DNA of 64,000 nt from an uncultured Ruminiclostridium sp. (GCA_947627695.1 CANQXF010000004.1:1-64000); one strand, 5' to 3'; positions 50,006 through 59,789 are shown, counted from the stretch's first letter. The notes: generated by a model from the sequence alone, not told the origin. Made by a program: numbers and translations.

Positions 50006-50265
50006 GGAACGGACCTGCGGGAGGGCGGGTGGGGCGCTGGCGTGAAGCTGGTATCCGCAACACAAAAGTGAGAAAAGGTGAACCTGCGCCGCCGATCCCG
50101 CCGCCTGCAAGCGGAGACCGTGAAAGGTAATGCGCAAGGTTGTTTCTTTATCTTTCACGAACTCGGTTAAAACGCTGAAACAAACCTAAAAAAGCCTCAC
50201 CGCTTTTCACTTTTGTGTTTGCTCCTTCAGCCTCACGCCAGCGCCCCACCCTCCCACCCCCTAAC
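50006..50265. repeat. Family B double element, copy B5
   Basis: Direct repeat of 48549-48806. Confidence 0.85.
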
Positions 50266-50372
50266 CCCTTCCCTCCATATTTTTTTCAACCTCTCACCCC
50301 CATAAACCCTTTCCCACCACCAACTACAAACTACCCCCATTAACTATAAAACTATCCGAAGGAGTGTGTGTT

Positions 50373-51362
50373 ATGCCAAAGTCCCCGAAACAAAAACAAA
50401 AGCTGATCTATCTTGCGAAAATCTTTATGGAGGAAACGGACGACGAGCACAAGCTCAGCCTTTCACAGCTCGGTCAGCTGCTGGAGCAGCAGTATGGCGT
50501 GGGCAGCGAGAGAAAGTCCCTGTACGACGACATAGATATCCTGCGGGATATGGGACTTGACATCGAGTGCGATATGTGCGCCCGCAACACCACCTACTAT
50601 CTGGCGAGCAGGGAATTTGAAGTACCTGAGCTTCACCTGCTGGCAAACGCCGTCGCCTGCTCAAAGTTCATCAGCAGCAGAAAATCCGTTCAGCTTATCA
50701 ACAAGATAGCAAAGCTGGCGGGACAGTACGAGGGCGGCAAGCTGGTAAGACAGATGATAGTCAGCGACAGCGCAAAGTCCACCAACGAAAGCATCTACTA
50801 CACCATAAGCGCCGCAAACGAGGCGATACAAAGGAAGAGAAAGCTGTCCTTCCTGTACTTTGACTACGACGCAAGGAAGAAAAAGGTATACCACGACGGA
50901 AAAGAACCCCTTGTCATCACACCGAGGGCTTTGGTGTGGAACAACGAGAATTACTATGTCGTGGGCTATTACGAGAAGTACGATAAATATGTGAACTTCC
51001 GTGCGGACAAAATGGAAAAGACCGAGATACTGGATATCCCCGCCGAGAAGGACGACAAATTCAACGTGACCGAGCATTGCAAGCGCCTTTTCGGAATGTT
51101 CGGCGGTCACGACGAAACGGTGCGCCTGCGCTTTGACGACGGCCTTGCGGGCGTGGTGATAGACAGGTTCGGACAGAAGATACCCTTTGTAACCACGGAC
51201 AACGGCTTTTACATCGAAACGGAGCTGACTGTAAGCCCCACCTTCTTCGGCTGGCTGTTCCAGTTTGGGGATAAGGCGGAGATACTCGCTCCCCAAGAGG
51301 TAAGGGACGAGTTCTCAAAATTTGCAAGAAAAACGCTGAAACAGTACAATAAAAGAAAATAA
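50373..51362 (+). CDS. WYL-domain transcriptional regulator
   Basis: N-term HTH (LSLSQLGQLLEQQYGVGSERKSLYDDIDILRDMG) and WYL region (LVITPRALVWNNENYYVVGYYEKYDKYVNFRADKM). Confidence 0.9.
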   Translation: MPKSPKQKQKLIYLAKIFMEETDDEHKLSLSQLGQLLEQQYGVGSERKSLYDDIDILRDMGLDIECDMCARNTTYYLASREFEVPELHLLANAVACSKFISSRKSVQLINKIAKLAGQYEGGKLVRQMIVSDSAKSTNESIYYTISAANEAIQRKRKLSFLYFDYDARKKKVYHDGKEPLVITPRALVWNNENYYVVGYYEKYDKYVNFRADKMEKTEILDIPAEKDDKFNVTEHCKRLFGMFGGHDETVRLRFDDGLAGVVIDRFGQKIPFVTTDNGFYIETELTVSPTFFGWLFQFGDKAEILAPQEVRDEFSKFARKTLKQYNKRK

Positions 51363-51386
51363 CGCCGCCGACAGGAGGGATATAAA

Positions 51387-52058
51387 ATGACGGAAAACGA
51401 AGCAAGAGAGGCGATATGCGAGGTAGGTCACAATCTGTGGCAGTTAGGCTTTGTCGCCGCAAATGACGGAAATATTTCGGTAAAGCTGGACGAGGACGTG
51501 TTCCTTGCTACCCCCACGGGTACAAGCAAGCGCATACTCCGCCCCGAAATGCTGATAATGGTAAACGGAAAGAACGAGGTGATAAAGGAGGCTCCCGGCT
51601 ACAAGCCCTCCTCCGAGTTCAAGCTGCACCTGCGCTGTTATAAGGAAAGACCTGAGATAAACGCCGTGGTACACGCTCACCCGCCCACAGCTACGGGCTT
51701 TGCAATAGCCCACGTCCCGCTGGACGACTATTCTATGCCCGAAGCTATAATCTTTCTGGGAAGCGTTCCCATTGCGCCTTACGATACTCCCGGCTCAGTA
51801 GGGCTGGCGGACTCAATTATTCCTTTCTTAAAGGAACACGACACCATTTTAATGGAAAACCACGGCGCGGTCTGCGTGGGCGTTGATCTGACCCAGGCGT
51901 ATTACAGAATGGAAACGCTGGAGCATTACGCCAAAGTCTCCCTTGTTGCAAGACAGCTTGGCGGCGCTCACCCTCTGCCCAAGGACAAGATAGACGAATG
52001 TGTGGAGATAGGAAAGAGCTTTCCTATCCGTCACCCAGGATACAAGAAATATTCTTGA
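51387..52058 (+). CDS. Class II aldolase (L-fuculose/L-rhamnulose-phosphate aldolase-like)
   Basis: GNISVKLDEDVFLATPTGTSK; VVHAHPPTATGFA; LMENHGAVCVGVDL. Confidence 0.9.
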   Translation: MTENEAREAICEVGHNLWQLGFVAANDGNISVKLDEDVFLATPTGTSKRILRPEMLIMVNGKNEVIKEAPGYKPSSEFKLHLRCYKERPEINAVVHAHPPTATGFAIAHVPLDDYSMPEAIIFLGSVPIAPYDTPGSVGLADSIIPFLKEHDTILMENHGAVCVGVDLTQAYYRMETLEHYAKVSLVARQLGGAHPLPKDKIDECVEIGKSFPIRHPGYKKYS

Positions 52059-52102
52059 TATTTACAGGAGAAAGGCGGTATTTACCGCCAGAATAACGCA
52101 AG

Positions 52103-53524
52103 ATGAAAAAAGTCCTTATATTTGATTTCGGAGCGTCGTCAGGCAGGGCGTTGCTTTGCAGTTACGAAAACAAAAGCTTTATCTCCAACGAGATACACCG
52201 CTTTTCCAACGCTCCCGTAAACGTGAACGGCACTCTCTGCTGGAACGTAGATATGATGTTCAAAGAGGTGGACAAGGCGATAGACAAGGCGCTGGACTAC
52301 GGCTTTGACGCTGTTTCCGTTGATACCTGGGGGGTGGACTTCGCCCTGCTGGACGACAAGGGGAATTTTGTGCTGAAGCCTGTCTGCTACCGTGACAGCC
52401 GCTTTGACGGTATGACCGAAAAGCTGTTTGAAAAGATACCCGAAAAGGAGCTTTATCAGCTTTCTGGCATACAGCAGATGTCAATAAACACTATGTATCA
52501 GCTTTTAGCCTTGCAGGAAAAGGAGCCTAAGCTCCTCGCAAAGGCAAAGCATTTGCTGATGATGCCAGACCTTATCAACTACCGCCTTACGGGAGTTATG
52601 GCGAACGAGTACACCGAGGCAACCACCACGGGACTTATTGACCCCAAGACAAGAGGCTGGAACAAGGCGCTGATAAAGCGTCTGGGACTGCCCGAGAACA
52701 TTTTCGGCAAGATAGTTATGCCGGGGGAGAAGATAGGGGACTTGAAGTCGAAATATTCCGACACCCCCGTTCCCGTGTTTGCAGGCCCGTCCCACGACAC
52801 TGCGGCGGCGGCAGTAGCCGTTCCCTCCGACGAAAAGCGGTTCGCTTTCATAAGCTGCGGCACATGGGCTTTGTTCGGGACGGAGCTTAAAGAGCCTATC
52901 ATAACAGATGAGGCGATGAACAGCGGTCTTACCAACGAAGGGGGCAGGGACGGCACTATTACCTTCCTGAAAAATATCACGGGAACATGGTTTTTGCAGG
53001 AATGCCGCAGGTTCTTCAACGCAGGCGGCGAGGTGTTCACCTTTAACGATATGGAGGCTTTCGCAAGAAGCGCAAAGCCTTTCATAGCAAAGATAAATCC
53101 CAACGACCCATCGTTTATGAAAAGCGGGGATATGCCGCAAAAGGTGGCGGCGTACTGCGAAAGAACAGGGCAGAACAAGCCAAGGACAATAGCGCAGGTA
53201 CTGCGTGTGATATATGAGAGTCTGGCGGCGGAGTTTGCCACCACGCTGGAGTCGCTGGAGAAGATAACAAAACACACCTATCCCACCGTATATATTTTCG
53301 GCGGCGGCTCCAAGGACGAGTTTCTGTGCCAGCTGACTGCCAATGCGACAGGCAGGACAGTAGTTGCAGGTCCTACCGAGGCTACTGCTATCGGCAATGC
53401 TATGAGCGCATTTATCGCTTTAGGCGAGATAAAGGACGCCGCAGAAGCAAGAGCTATCGTCCGCCGAGGGGCGGAGATAAAAGAATTCGTTCCCGACCTT
53501 TCGGACGGGGAGGGGAGGAATTGA
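52103..53524 (+). CDS. rhaB: Rhamnulokinase
   Basis: FDFGASSGRALLCSYENKSFISNEIHRFSNAPVNVNGTLCWNVDMMF; SVDTWGVDFALLD; FGGGSKDEFLCQLTANATGR. Confidence 0.95.
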   Translation: MKKVLIFDFGASSGRALLCSYENKSFISNEIHRFSNAPVNVNGTLCWNVDMMFKEVDKAIDKALDYGFDAVSVDTWGVDFALLDDKGNFVLKPVCYRDSRFDGMTEKLFEKIPEKELYQLSGIQQMSINTMYQLLALQEKEPKLLAKAKHLLMMPDLINYRLTGVMANEYTEATTTGLIDPKTRGWNKALIKRLGLPENIFGKIVMPGEKIGDLKSKYSDTPVPVFAGPSHDTAAAAVAVPSDEKRFAFISCGTWALFGTELKEPIITDEAMNSGLTNEGGRDGTITFLKNITGTWFLQECRRFFNAGGEVFTFNDMEAFARSAKPFIAKINPNDPSFMKSGDMPQKVAAYCERTGQNKPRTIAQVLRVIYESLAAEFATTLESLEKITKHTYPTVYIFGGGSKDEFLCQLTANATGRTVVAGPTEATAIGNAMSAFIALGEIKDAAEARAIVRRGAEIKEFVPDLSDGEGRN

Positions 53525-53550
53525 TAAATTGCCTTTGGCAATTTATCAAT
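53520..53550 (+). terminator. Perfect 14-bp stem hairpin with TTT triloop containing the rhaB stop
   Basis: ATTGATAAATTGCC-TTT-GGCAATTTATCAAT; TGA stop inside the stem. No U-tract, so terminator function is uncertain. Confidence 0.5.
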
Positions 53551-53714
53551 TAGTTAAGAGTGAAGAGTGCAAAGTGAAGAGTTATTGAGTTTTTGCTTCG
53601 CAAAAACGGATTTGAAGTGACGGGTATAAATTTGCAGGCGGCAATCCTAAATCAATCTTTTGCCAAAGGCAAAAGATACCATAACTGTGCACTGTGCACT
53701 GTGCACTGTCAACT
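53551..53714. repeat. Family A element, copy A11
   Basis: TTAAGAG TGAAGAG TGCAAAG TGAAGAG arm; GTTTTTGC-TTC-GCAAAAAC and TTTTGCC-AAA-GGCAAAA hairpins; CTGTGCACTGTGCACTGTGCACTGTCAAC arm. Confidence 0.9.
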
Positions 53715-53746
53715 TTTAAATTTATTTTTGTTTTTGGAGAAGAACT

Positions 53747-55498
53747 ATGAGAAAGACAAAGATAGTTTGTACTATGGGTCCTTCCACCGCTGACGACAAC
53801 GTACTGCGTGAGCTTATGCTGGCGGGAATGAACGTGGCGAGGCAGAATTTCTCCCACGGCGACCACGAGAGCCATCTGAAAACCTTTCAGCAGGTAAAGC
53901 GTATCCGTGAGGAGCTGGACCTGCCTGTGGCGTCGCTGCTCGACACGAAAGGTCCTGAGGTGCGCGTTAAGCTGTTCAAGGACGGCAAGGTGGAATTAAA
54001 GGACGGGCAGGAGTTCGTTCTCACCACCAGAGAAGTTGAGGGGAACGAAAACGAGGTTTCCATAACCTACAAGAACCTTGCTCACGACATTGACGTGGGA
54101 ACGGTCATTCTTGCCGACGACGGGCTTATCGAGATGAAGGTCGTTGACATCAGCGTTTCCGACGCAGGGGACGACATAAAGTGCCGTATCGTTCACGGGG
54201 GAATACTCAGCAACAACAAATCCTGCAACTTCCCGGGCGCAAAGCTGTCTATGCCATACGTCAGCGAACGGGACAGGAGCGACATAATCTTCGGCATAAA
54301 AACGGGCTTCGACTTTATTGCCGCCAGCTTTGTAAGCTGTGACGCGGATATTCTTGAGATAAGAAAGATTCTTGAAGAAAACGGCGGCAAGGATATAAAA
54401 ATAATCGCCAAGATAGAAAATCAGGAGGGCGTTGACAACATAGACGACATTCTCCGTGTTTCCGACGGAATTATGGTTGCAAGAGGGGATATGGGGGTCG
54501 AGATACCCTTTGAGAAAATTCCCCAGATACAGAAAATGCTCATCGAAAAAGGCTATAATGCGGGGAAACAGGTGATAACCGCCACGCAAATGCTGGAAAG
54601 TATGATAAAAAACCCGCGTCCCACAAGAGCAGAAACAACTGACGTTGCAAACGCTATCTACGACGGCACCAGCGCGATCATGCTGTCGGGTGAAACTGCG
54701 GCGGGACTGTACCCCGTTGAGGCGGTAAAGACTATGGCGAGGATCGCCGAGACCACCGAAAACAACATAAACTACTCCAAGCGGTTCAGGGCGAGAGAGG
54801 TGGATTCCGCCGAGAACGTCACCAACGCCATAAGCCACGCCACCGTCACCACGGCGCTGGATCTGAACGCTAAGGCTATACTTACCGTCACCACCACGGG
54901 CGGAACTGCAAAGCTGCTTTCAAAATACCGCCCCAACAGACCGATATTGAGCTGTACTCCCAACGTGCGCACATGGCGACAGCTTAATTTAAGCTGGGGC
55001 GTCGTTCCTCTGATGAGCAGGCTGATGGACACCACCGACGACCTGTTCAACCATGCAGTTGAATGTGCGGTGAACGCAGGATACCTTGAAAACGGCGACC
55101 TTGTTGTAATCACGGCGGGCGTTCCTCTTGGAATAAGCGGAACTACTAACCTGATGAAGGTACACGTTGTGGGGGACGTTCTGGTAAGAGGTCAGGGCGT
55201 TACCGAAAAATCCGTCACCGCACCTCTTTGCGTTGCACGCACTGAGGAGGAGGCTGTACGCAACTTCGTGAACGGCGACATTCTTGTAATGCCTGAAACT
55301 GACAACAGCATAATGCGAATACTCAGAGCCGCTTCGGGAATCATCACCGAGAAAGCGGGGAAGGACAGTCACGCCGCCGTTGTAGGACTATCCCTTGACA
55401 TTCCCGTTATCGTGGGGGCGGAGAACGCTACGCAGATACTGAAAAGCGGGACTACCGTCACTATGGACGGGAGCAAGGGGATTGTGGCGGCGCAGTAG
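53747..55498 (+). CDS. pyk: Pyruvate kinase with C-terminal PEP-utilising domain
   Basis: RKTKIVCTMGPSTADDNVLRELMLAGMNVARQNFSHG; MVARGDMGVEIP; C-term DSHAAVVGLSLDIPVIVGAENAT. Confidence 0.96.
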   Translation: MRKTKIVCTMGPSTADDNVLRELMLAGMNVARQNFSHGDHESHLKTFQQVKRIREELDLPVASLLDTKGPEVRVKLFKDGKVELKDGQEFVLTTREVEGNENEVSITYKNLAHDIDVGTVILADDGLIEMKVVDISVSDAGDDIKCRIVHGGILSNNKSCNFPGAKLSMPYVSERDRSDIIFGIKTGFDFIAASFVSCDADILEIRKILEENGGKDIKIIAKIENQEGVDNIDDILRVSDGIMVARGDMGVEIPFEKIPQIQKMLIEKGYNAGKQVITATQMLESMIKNPRPTRAETTDVANAIYDGTSAIMLSGETAAGLYPVEAVKTMARIAETTENNINYSKRFRAREVDSAENVTNAISHATVTTALDLNAKAILTVTTTGGTAKLLSKYRPNRPILSCTPNVRTWRQLNLSWGVVPLMSRLMDTTDDLFNHAVECAVNAGYLENGDLVVITAGVPLGISGTTNLMKVHVVGDVLVRGQGVTEKSVTAPLCVARTEEEAVRNFVNGDILVMPETDNSIMRILRAASGIITEKAGKDSHAAVVGLSLDIPVIVGAENATQILKSGTTVTMDGSKGIVAAQ

Positions 55499-55548
55499 GT
55501 GGTTGACAGTGTACAGTACACAATAAAATTTGGATTTTTTGGGGTTTT

Positions 55549-56035
55549 GCTTGGTAAGGCAATGTGTGTATTTTTTTTAAAAGGTTGTACCTTTTGGGTT
55601 TGATTTTTATGTCTGCCTTATCGGGTGATGTTGGTAACGATTTTGCACGGTACCGTGCGGATGTGGCGCTGCCACACCGCTTAAAACCGCCTTTTTTGGA
55701 AAAGGCGGTTTTAAGAATTCCGGAAAAACTTTATTTTTAGCCTACCTTGTCAAATTCGCCTGCTCGACTTCTTCTCAATCTGCTGATTATAGCGTTCGCA
55801 ATTGCGAGGTTTAGTCCCGCGCCCCTGCGGGTCGCTACCACAGGCGTGAAACGTGCGGCACGGCGTTGTGCGGTTAGGGAAGGTCATTTACCGATGTTGT
55901 TTAATGGGCAGGGTTGTGGGTTGGCTTTCAGTTTTGTGTTGTGCACACCAGTTTCACTTCTGCGTCCCGCCCGCTGTTTGCGGCTTCGCCGCAAAAACGC
56001 CTTCCCGCCCGCAAAGCTGTTCCTTCAATGCAAAT
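55549..56035 (-). repeat. Family C inverted-repeat arm 2
   Basis: Reverse complement of 35700-36200 region, 102 bp perfect core at 55675-55776. Confidence 0.9.
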
Positions 56036-56170
56036 CTCACCGTCACGAACCAAATTTCCACCTTAGTTTATACCCGCCCAATAATATAACTTTAATTTTT
56101 ACTTAAAATCCCGCACGCATTAAGTAAAAACAGCCTAACGGCTTGTGGGTTTTTTGTATGTTATTCCGAC

Positions 56171-56199
56171 TTGACAAGGTTTTTTGCCCTTGTTATAAT
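56171..56199 (+). promoter_or_regulatory. Sigma70-type promoter upstream of the GH130 gene
   Basis: TTGACA-N17-TATAAT. Confidence 0.85.
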
Positions 56200-56270
56200 T
56201 AGTTTGACATAAAATAAAACGATTACAGCGGGGCTTGCTGTAAATAATTTTCTGAAAGGAAAAATCAGAT

Positions 56271-57269
56271 ATGAGCGTAAAAATACTTAACGGACAGTCT
56301 ATTCCCAATATGCCGTGGCAGGACAGACCCGAGGGCTGCAAGGACGTTATCTGGCGTTATTCCGCCAATCCCATAATCCCCCGTGACTTGCTCCCCACAA
56401 GCAACTCCATATTCAACAGCGCCGTGGTTCCCTTTGAGGGAAAATTTGCAGGCGTGTTCAGAGTTGACGACAAGGCGAGAAATATGGCTATCCATGCGGG
56501 ATTTTCCGAGGACGGCGTTCACTGGAACATCAATCCCGAAAAGATAGAATGGATAAACGACGACCCTGAAACTGCCGCCGCAAATCCCTGGCAGTACGGC
56601 TACGACCCCCGCTGCGTATGGATAGAGGACAGATACTGGATAACCTGGTGCAACGCCTACGGCTGGAAGCCCACTATCGGCGTGGGCTGGACAAAGGACT
56701 TCAAGGAGTTCCACCAGTGTGAGAACGCTTTCCTGCCTTTCAACAGAAACGGCGTTATGTTCCCCAGAAAGATAAACGGAAAGTACGTTATGTTCAGCCG
56801 TCCCTCCGACAGCGGACATACTCCTTTCGGAGATATGTATTTGTCCCAGTCCCCTGATATGAAGTACTGGGGCGAGCACAGGCACGTTATGGCTCCCGGC
56901 AGCGGTTGGGAAGCGAAGAAGATAGGCGCAGGCCCTATCCCCATTGAAACGGACGAGGGCTGGCTGTGCTTCTACCACGGTGTTCTGGAAAGTTGCAACG
57001 GCTTTGTTTACAGCTTTGGCGCATGCCTGTTGGATCTTGAAAAGCCTTGGATAGTAAAGGCAAGATGCAGAGAGTATCTTATCAATCCCAGAGAGATTTA
57101 TGAATGCGTGGGCGACGTTCAGAACGTTACCTTCCCCTGCGCAGCTTTGTGCGACAAGGATACGGGAAGGATTGCGATTTACTACGGCTGCGCTGATACC
57201 TGCGTTGGTATGGCGTTCTGCACGGTGGACGAAGTGGTGGAGTATGTGAAGAGTCATTCTTCTGTATGA
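56271..57269 (+). CDS. GH130 beta-mannooligosaccharide/mannoside phosphorylase
   Basis: [78 protein letters not shown]. Confidence 0.93.
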   Translation: MSVKILNGQSIPNMPWQDRPEGCKDVIWRYSANPIIPRDLLPTSNSIFNSAVVPFEGKFAGVFRVDDKARNMAIHAGFSEDGVHWNINPEKIEWINDDPETAAANPWQYGYDPRCVWIEDRYWITWCNAYGWKPTIGVGWTKDFKEFHQCENAFLPFNRNGVMFPRKINGKYVMFSRPSDSGHTPFGDMYLSQSPDMKYWGEHRHVMAPGSGWEAKKIGAGPIPIETDEGWLCFYHGVLESCNGFVYSFGACLLDLEKPWIVKARCREYLINPREIYECVGDVQNVTFPCAALCDKDTGRIAIYYGCADTCVGMAFCTVDEVVEYVKSHSSV

Positions 57270-57282
57270 CAAGCAGACGGAT

Positions 57283-57311
57283 AAAAAGAGCAGCTAAAGC
57301 TGCTCTTTTTT
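57283..57311 (+). terminator. Rho-independent terminator after the GH130 gene
   Basis: AAAAAGAGCAGC-TAAA-GCTGCTCTTTTTT. Confidence 0.9.
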
Positions 57312-57429
57312 AGTGTACAATGCACAGTACACAGTACACAATAAATTTAATTATGGGGTTTATTGTTGTTCTTTCACTATCGTGTGCTATCTCGATTTAA
57401 TATGTTTTGATATTGGCGGTGCTGCGGCA

Positions 57430-57700
57430 CCGCTTTTTTGTTTTGTGTGGTGCATACCAGACTCACTTCTGCGTCCCGCCCGCATTTTTGCGGCAAGCCG
57501 CAAAAACGCTTTCCCGCCCCCAAAGTCGAGCCTTCAGTATTGTGCAGTTGTGCGAAAAAATATGTTGAGGGGCAAACGACAGGGGGCGGGAGGGTGGGGC
57601 GCTGGCGTGAGGCTGGCATCCGCAACACAAAAGTGAAAAAGCTGTGCCACCCTCTCTCCCAACTCACAACTACCCAACCAAGCCCGTGAAAGAAACCGAA
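57430..57700. repeat. Family B/C repeats (C-type core then B6, opposed orientation)
   Basis: TTTTGTGTGGTGCATACCAGACTCACTTCTGCGTCCCGCCC...; GGGGGCGGGAGGGTGGGGCGCTGGCGTGAGGCTGGCATCCGCAACACAAAAGTGAAAAAGC. Confidence 0.85.
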
Positions 57701-57718
57701 CCAACCTGATAATTTAAT

Positions 57719-57826
57719 TAACTGTCAACTGTACACTGTCAACTATCCTCCTCCTGTCATTCAAATCCGTCCGCAAAGCGGACTCCACAACTTTTCACTA
57801 TGCACTGTGCACTTTGCACTCTTGCA
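57719..57826. repeat. Family A truncated element, copy A14
   Basis: AACTGTCAACTGTACACTGTCAACTATCC...GTCATTCAAATCC-GTCCGC-AAA-GCGGAC-TCCACAAC-heptad arm. Confidence 0.8.
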
Positions 57827-57850
57827 TTTTCCCCCAACCTGTGCTATACT
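57822..57850 (+). promoter_or_regulatory. Sigma70-type promoter of the phosphoglucomutase gene, -35 at repeat edge
   Basis: TTGCAT-N17-TATACT. Confidence 0.6.
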
Positions 57851-57891
57851 ATTTAAAGAATATCGCCAAAACTTTCCGAAAGGAGAATAAT

Positions 57892-59601
57892 ATGGATACC
57901 AATAAACTTTATCAGGAATGGCTTGAAAACGCCGTCGCCGACCCCGACCTGAAAACGGAGCTGGAAAGCGTCAATGGCAAGGACGACGAAATATTCGACC
58001 GCTTTTACCGTGAGCTTGAGTTCGGCACAGGCGGACTGAGAGGCGTTATCGGCGCAGGAACAAACAGAATGAACGTGTACACCGTGAACAAGGCTACGCA
58101 AGGTCTTGCCTCCTACATCAGGGACCACGGCGGAAACAGCGTTGCAGTAAGCTACGACAGCCGCATAAAGTCCGACCTGTTCGCAAGAGGCGCGGCGGAA
58201 GTGTTTGCGGGCAACGGAATAAAGGTGCATATTTACAGCGAGCTTATGCCCACGCCTATGCTTTCATGGGCGGTAAGAGCGCTGAAGTGCGACGCAGGCG
58301 TTATGGTGACCGCAAGCCACAATCCCGCAAAATATAACGGCTACAAGGTGTACGGCAGCGACGGCTGTCAGGTGACAATTGAGGCGGCAGACGAGATTTT
58401 GGCGCATATCAATAAGACGGACGTTTTTAAAGACGTTAAGACAAAGGATTTTGACGAAGCTGTAAAGGAAGGGCTCATCAGCTTTATCGGCGAGGACGTT
58501 ATCGACGGCTATATGGCTATGGTGCGCCGCCAGTCCCTCCACCCTGAAATTTGCGAAAGCGCAGGACTGAAGGTGGTATACACTCCCCTCAACGGCACGG
58601 GCAACAAGCCTGTCCGCCGTATCCTTAAAGAGATAGGCGTGAAGAACGTTGTAGTCGTTCCCGAACAGGAAAATCCCGACGGCACATTCTCCACCTGCCC
58701 TTACCCCAACCCTGAGATAAGAGAAGCTCTGGAGCTTGGACTGCGCCTTTGCGACAAGGAGAAGCCCGACCTGCTCCTTGCCACCGACCCCGACTGCGAC
58801 CGTGTGGGAATTGCCGTTCCCGACGGAGACGAATACTCCCTGTTCAGCGGCAACGAGGTGGGCGCAATGCTCCTTGAATATGTTGCAAGAGAGCGCAAGG
58901 CGCTTGGCACTATGCCAAAAGACCCCGTTGCGGTAAAGACAATAGTTACCACCGACATTACAGGAAAAATAGCGAAAAAGTACGACGTGGAGCTGAAAGA
59001 GGTACTCACGGGCTTTAAGTTTATCGGCGAGCAGATAGGATTTCTGGAGAAAAAGGGCGAAGCCGACCGCTATATCTTCGGCTTTGAGGAAAGCTACGGC
59101 TACCTTGCGGGAAGCTACGTAAGGGACAAGGACGCTGTGGTCGCCTCAATGCTTATCTGCGAGATGGCGGCGTTCTACCGCGCTCAGGGCAAGAGCCTTA
59201 TCGACGTTCGCAGGGAAATGTATGAGGAATACGGATTTTACTGCAACAAGCTGGACACCTTCACCTTCGAGGGCGCAAGCGGTATGGAGAAGATGTCCGC
59301 AATTATGGACGGCTACCGCACCAATGCTCCCAAAGAGGTGGCGGGAATAAAGGTAGTGGGAACTGCCGACTACGAGGCCAGCGAAAAAGTCGACCTTGCC
59401 ACAGGCGCAAAGGAGCATATCGACCTGCCCAAGTCCAACGTCATCGCCCTGTACCTTGAAAACGGCAACAAGACCATAATCCGTCCCAGCGGCACTGAGC
59501 CCAAGCTGAAAGTTTACTACACTGCGATAGGCGGAACTATGGCTGCCGCCGAAGAGCTGCAAAAGAAAATGTCTGCCGACTTCAATGCTCAGCTTTCATA
59601 A
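57892..59601 (+). CDS. Phosphoglucomutase/phosphomannomutase family enzyme
   Basis: VMVTASHNPAKYNGYKVYGSDGCQ; ATDPDCDRVGIAV; RPSGTEPKLKVYY; start after AAAGGAG. Confidence 0.95.
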   Translation: MDTNKLYQEWLENAVADPDLKTELESVNGKDDEIFDRFYRELEFGTGGLRGVIGAGTNRMNVYTVNKATQGLASYIRDHGGNSVAVSYDSRIKSDLFARGAAEVFAGNGIKVHIYSELMPTPMLSWAVRALKCDAGVMVTASHNPAKYNGYKVYGSDGCQVTIEAADEILAHINKTDVFKDVKTKDFDEAVKEGLISFIGEDVIDGYMAMVRRQSLHPEICESAGLKVVYTPLNGTGNKPVRRILKEIGVKNVVVVPEQENPDGTFSTCPYPNPEIREALELGLRLCDKEKPDLLLATDPDCDRVGIAVPDGDEYSLFSGNEVGAMLLEYVARERKALGTMPKDPVAVKTIVTTDITGKIAKKYDVELKEVLTGFKFIGEQIGFLEKKGEADRYIFGFEESYGYLAGSYVRDKDAVVASMLICEMAAFYRAQGKSLIDVRREMYEEYGFYCNKLDTFTFEGASGMEKMSAIMDGYRTNAPKEVAGIKVVGTADYEASEKVDLATGAKEHIDLPKSNVIALYLENGNKTIIRPSGTEPKLKVYYTAIGGTMAAAEELQKKMSADFNAQLS

Positions 59602-59619
59602 TTAACATAAAACGACAGG

Positions 59620-59655
59620 AAAAGTCCCTCAGACCGAGGGACTTTTCTTTTTTCC
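59620..59655 (+). terminator. Rho-independent terminator after phosphoglucomutase
   Basis: AAAAGTCCCTC-AGACC-GAGGGACTTTTCTTTTTT. Confidence 0.9.
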
Positions 59656-59759
59656 ACAATAATCGGTGGAAAATGTGGGGAAAAGAAAAAATTGTTTGGT
59701 GAAAAGGCACTAAAACATTCCCCTTAATTTGTCTTTTTCTATGAAAAACGCAGATTTTA

Positions 59760-59789
59760 TTGAAATTCAGGTACTATTTGTGCTATAAT
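59760..59789 (+). promoter_or_regulatory. Sigma70-type promoter of the adhesin gene
   Basis: TTGAAA-N18-TATAAT. Confidence 0.65.
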
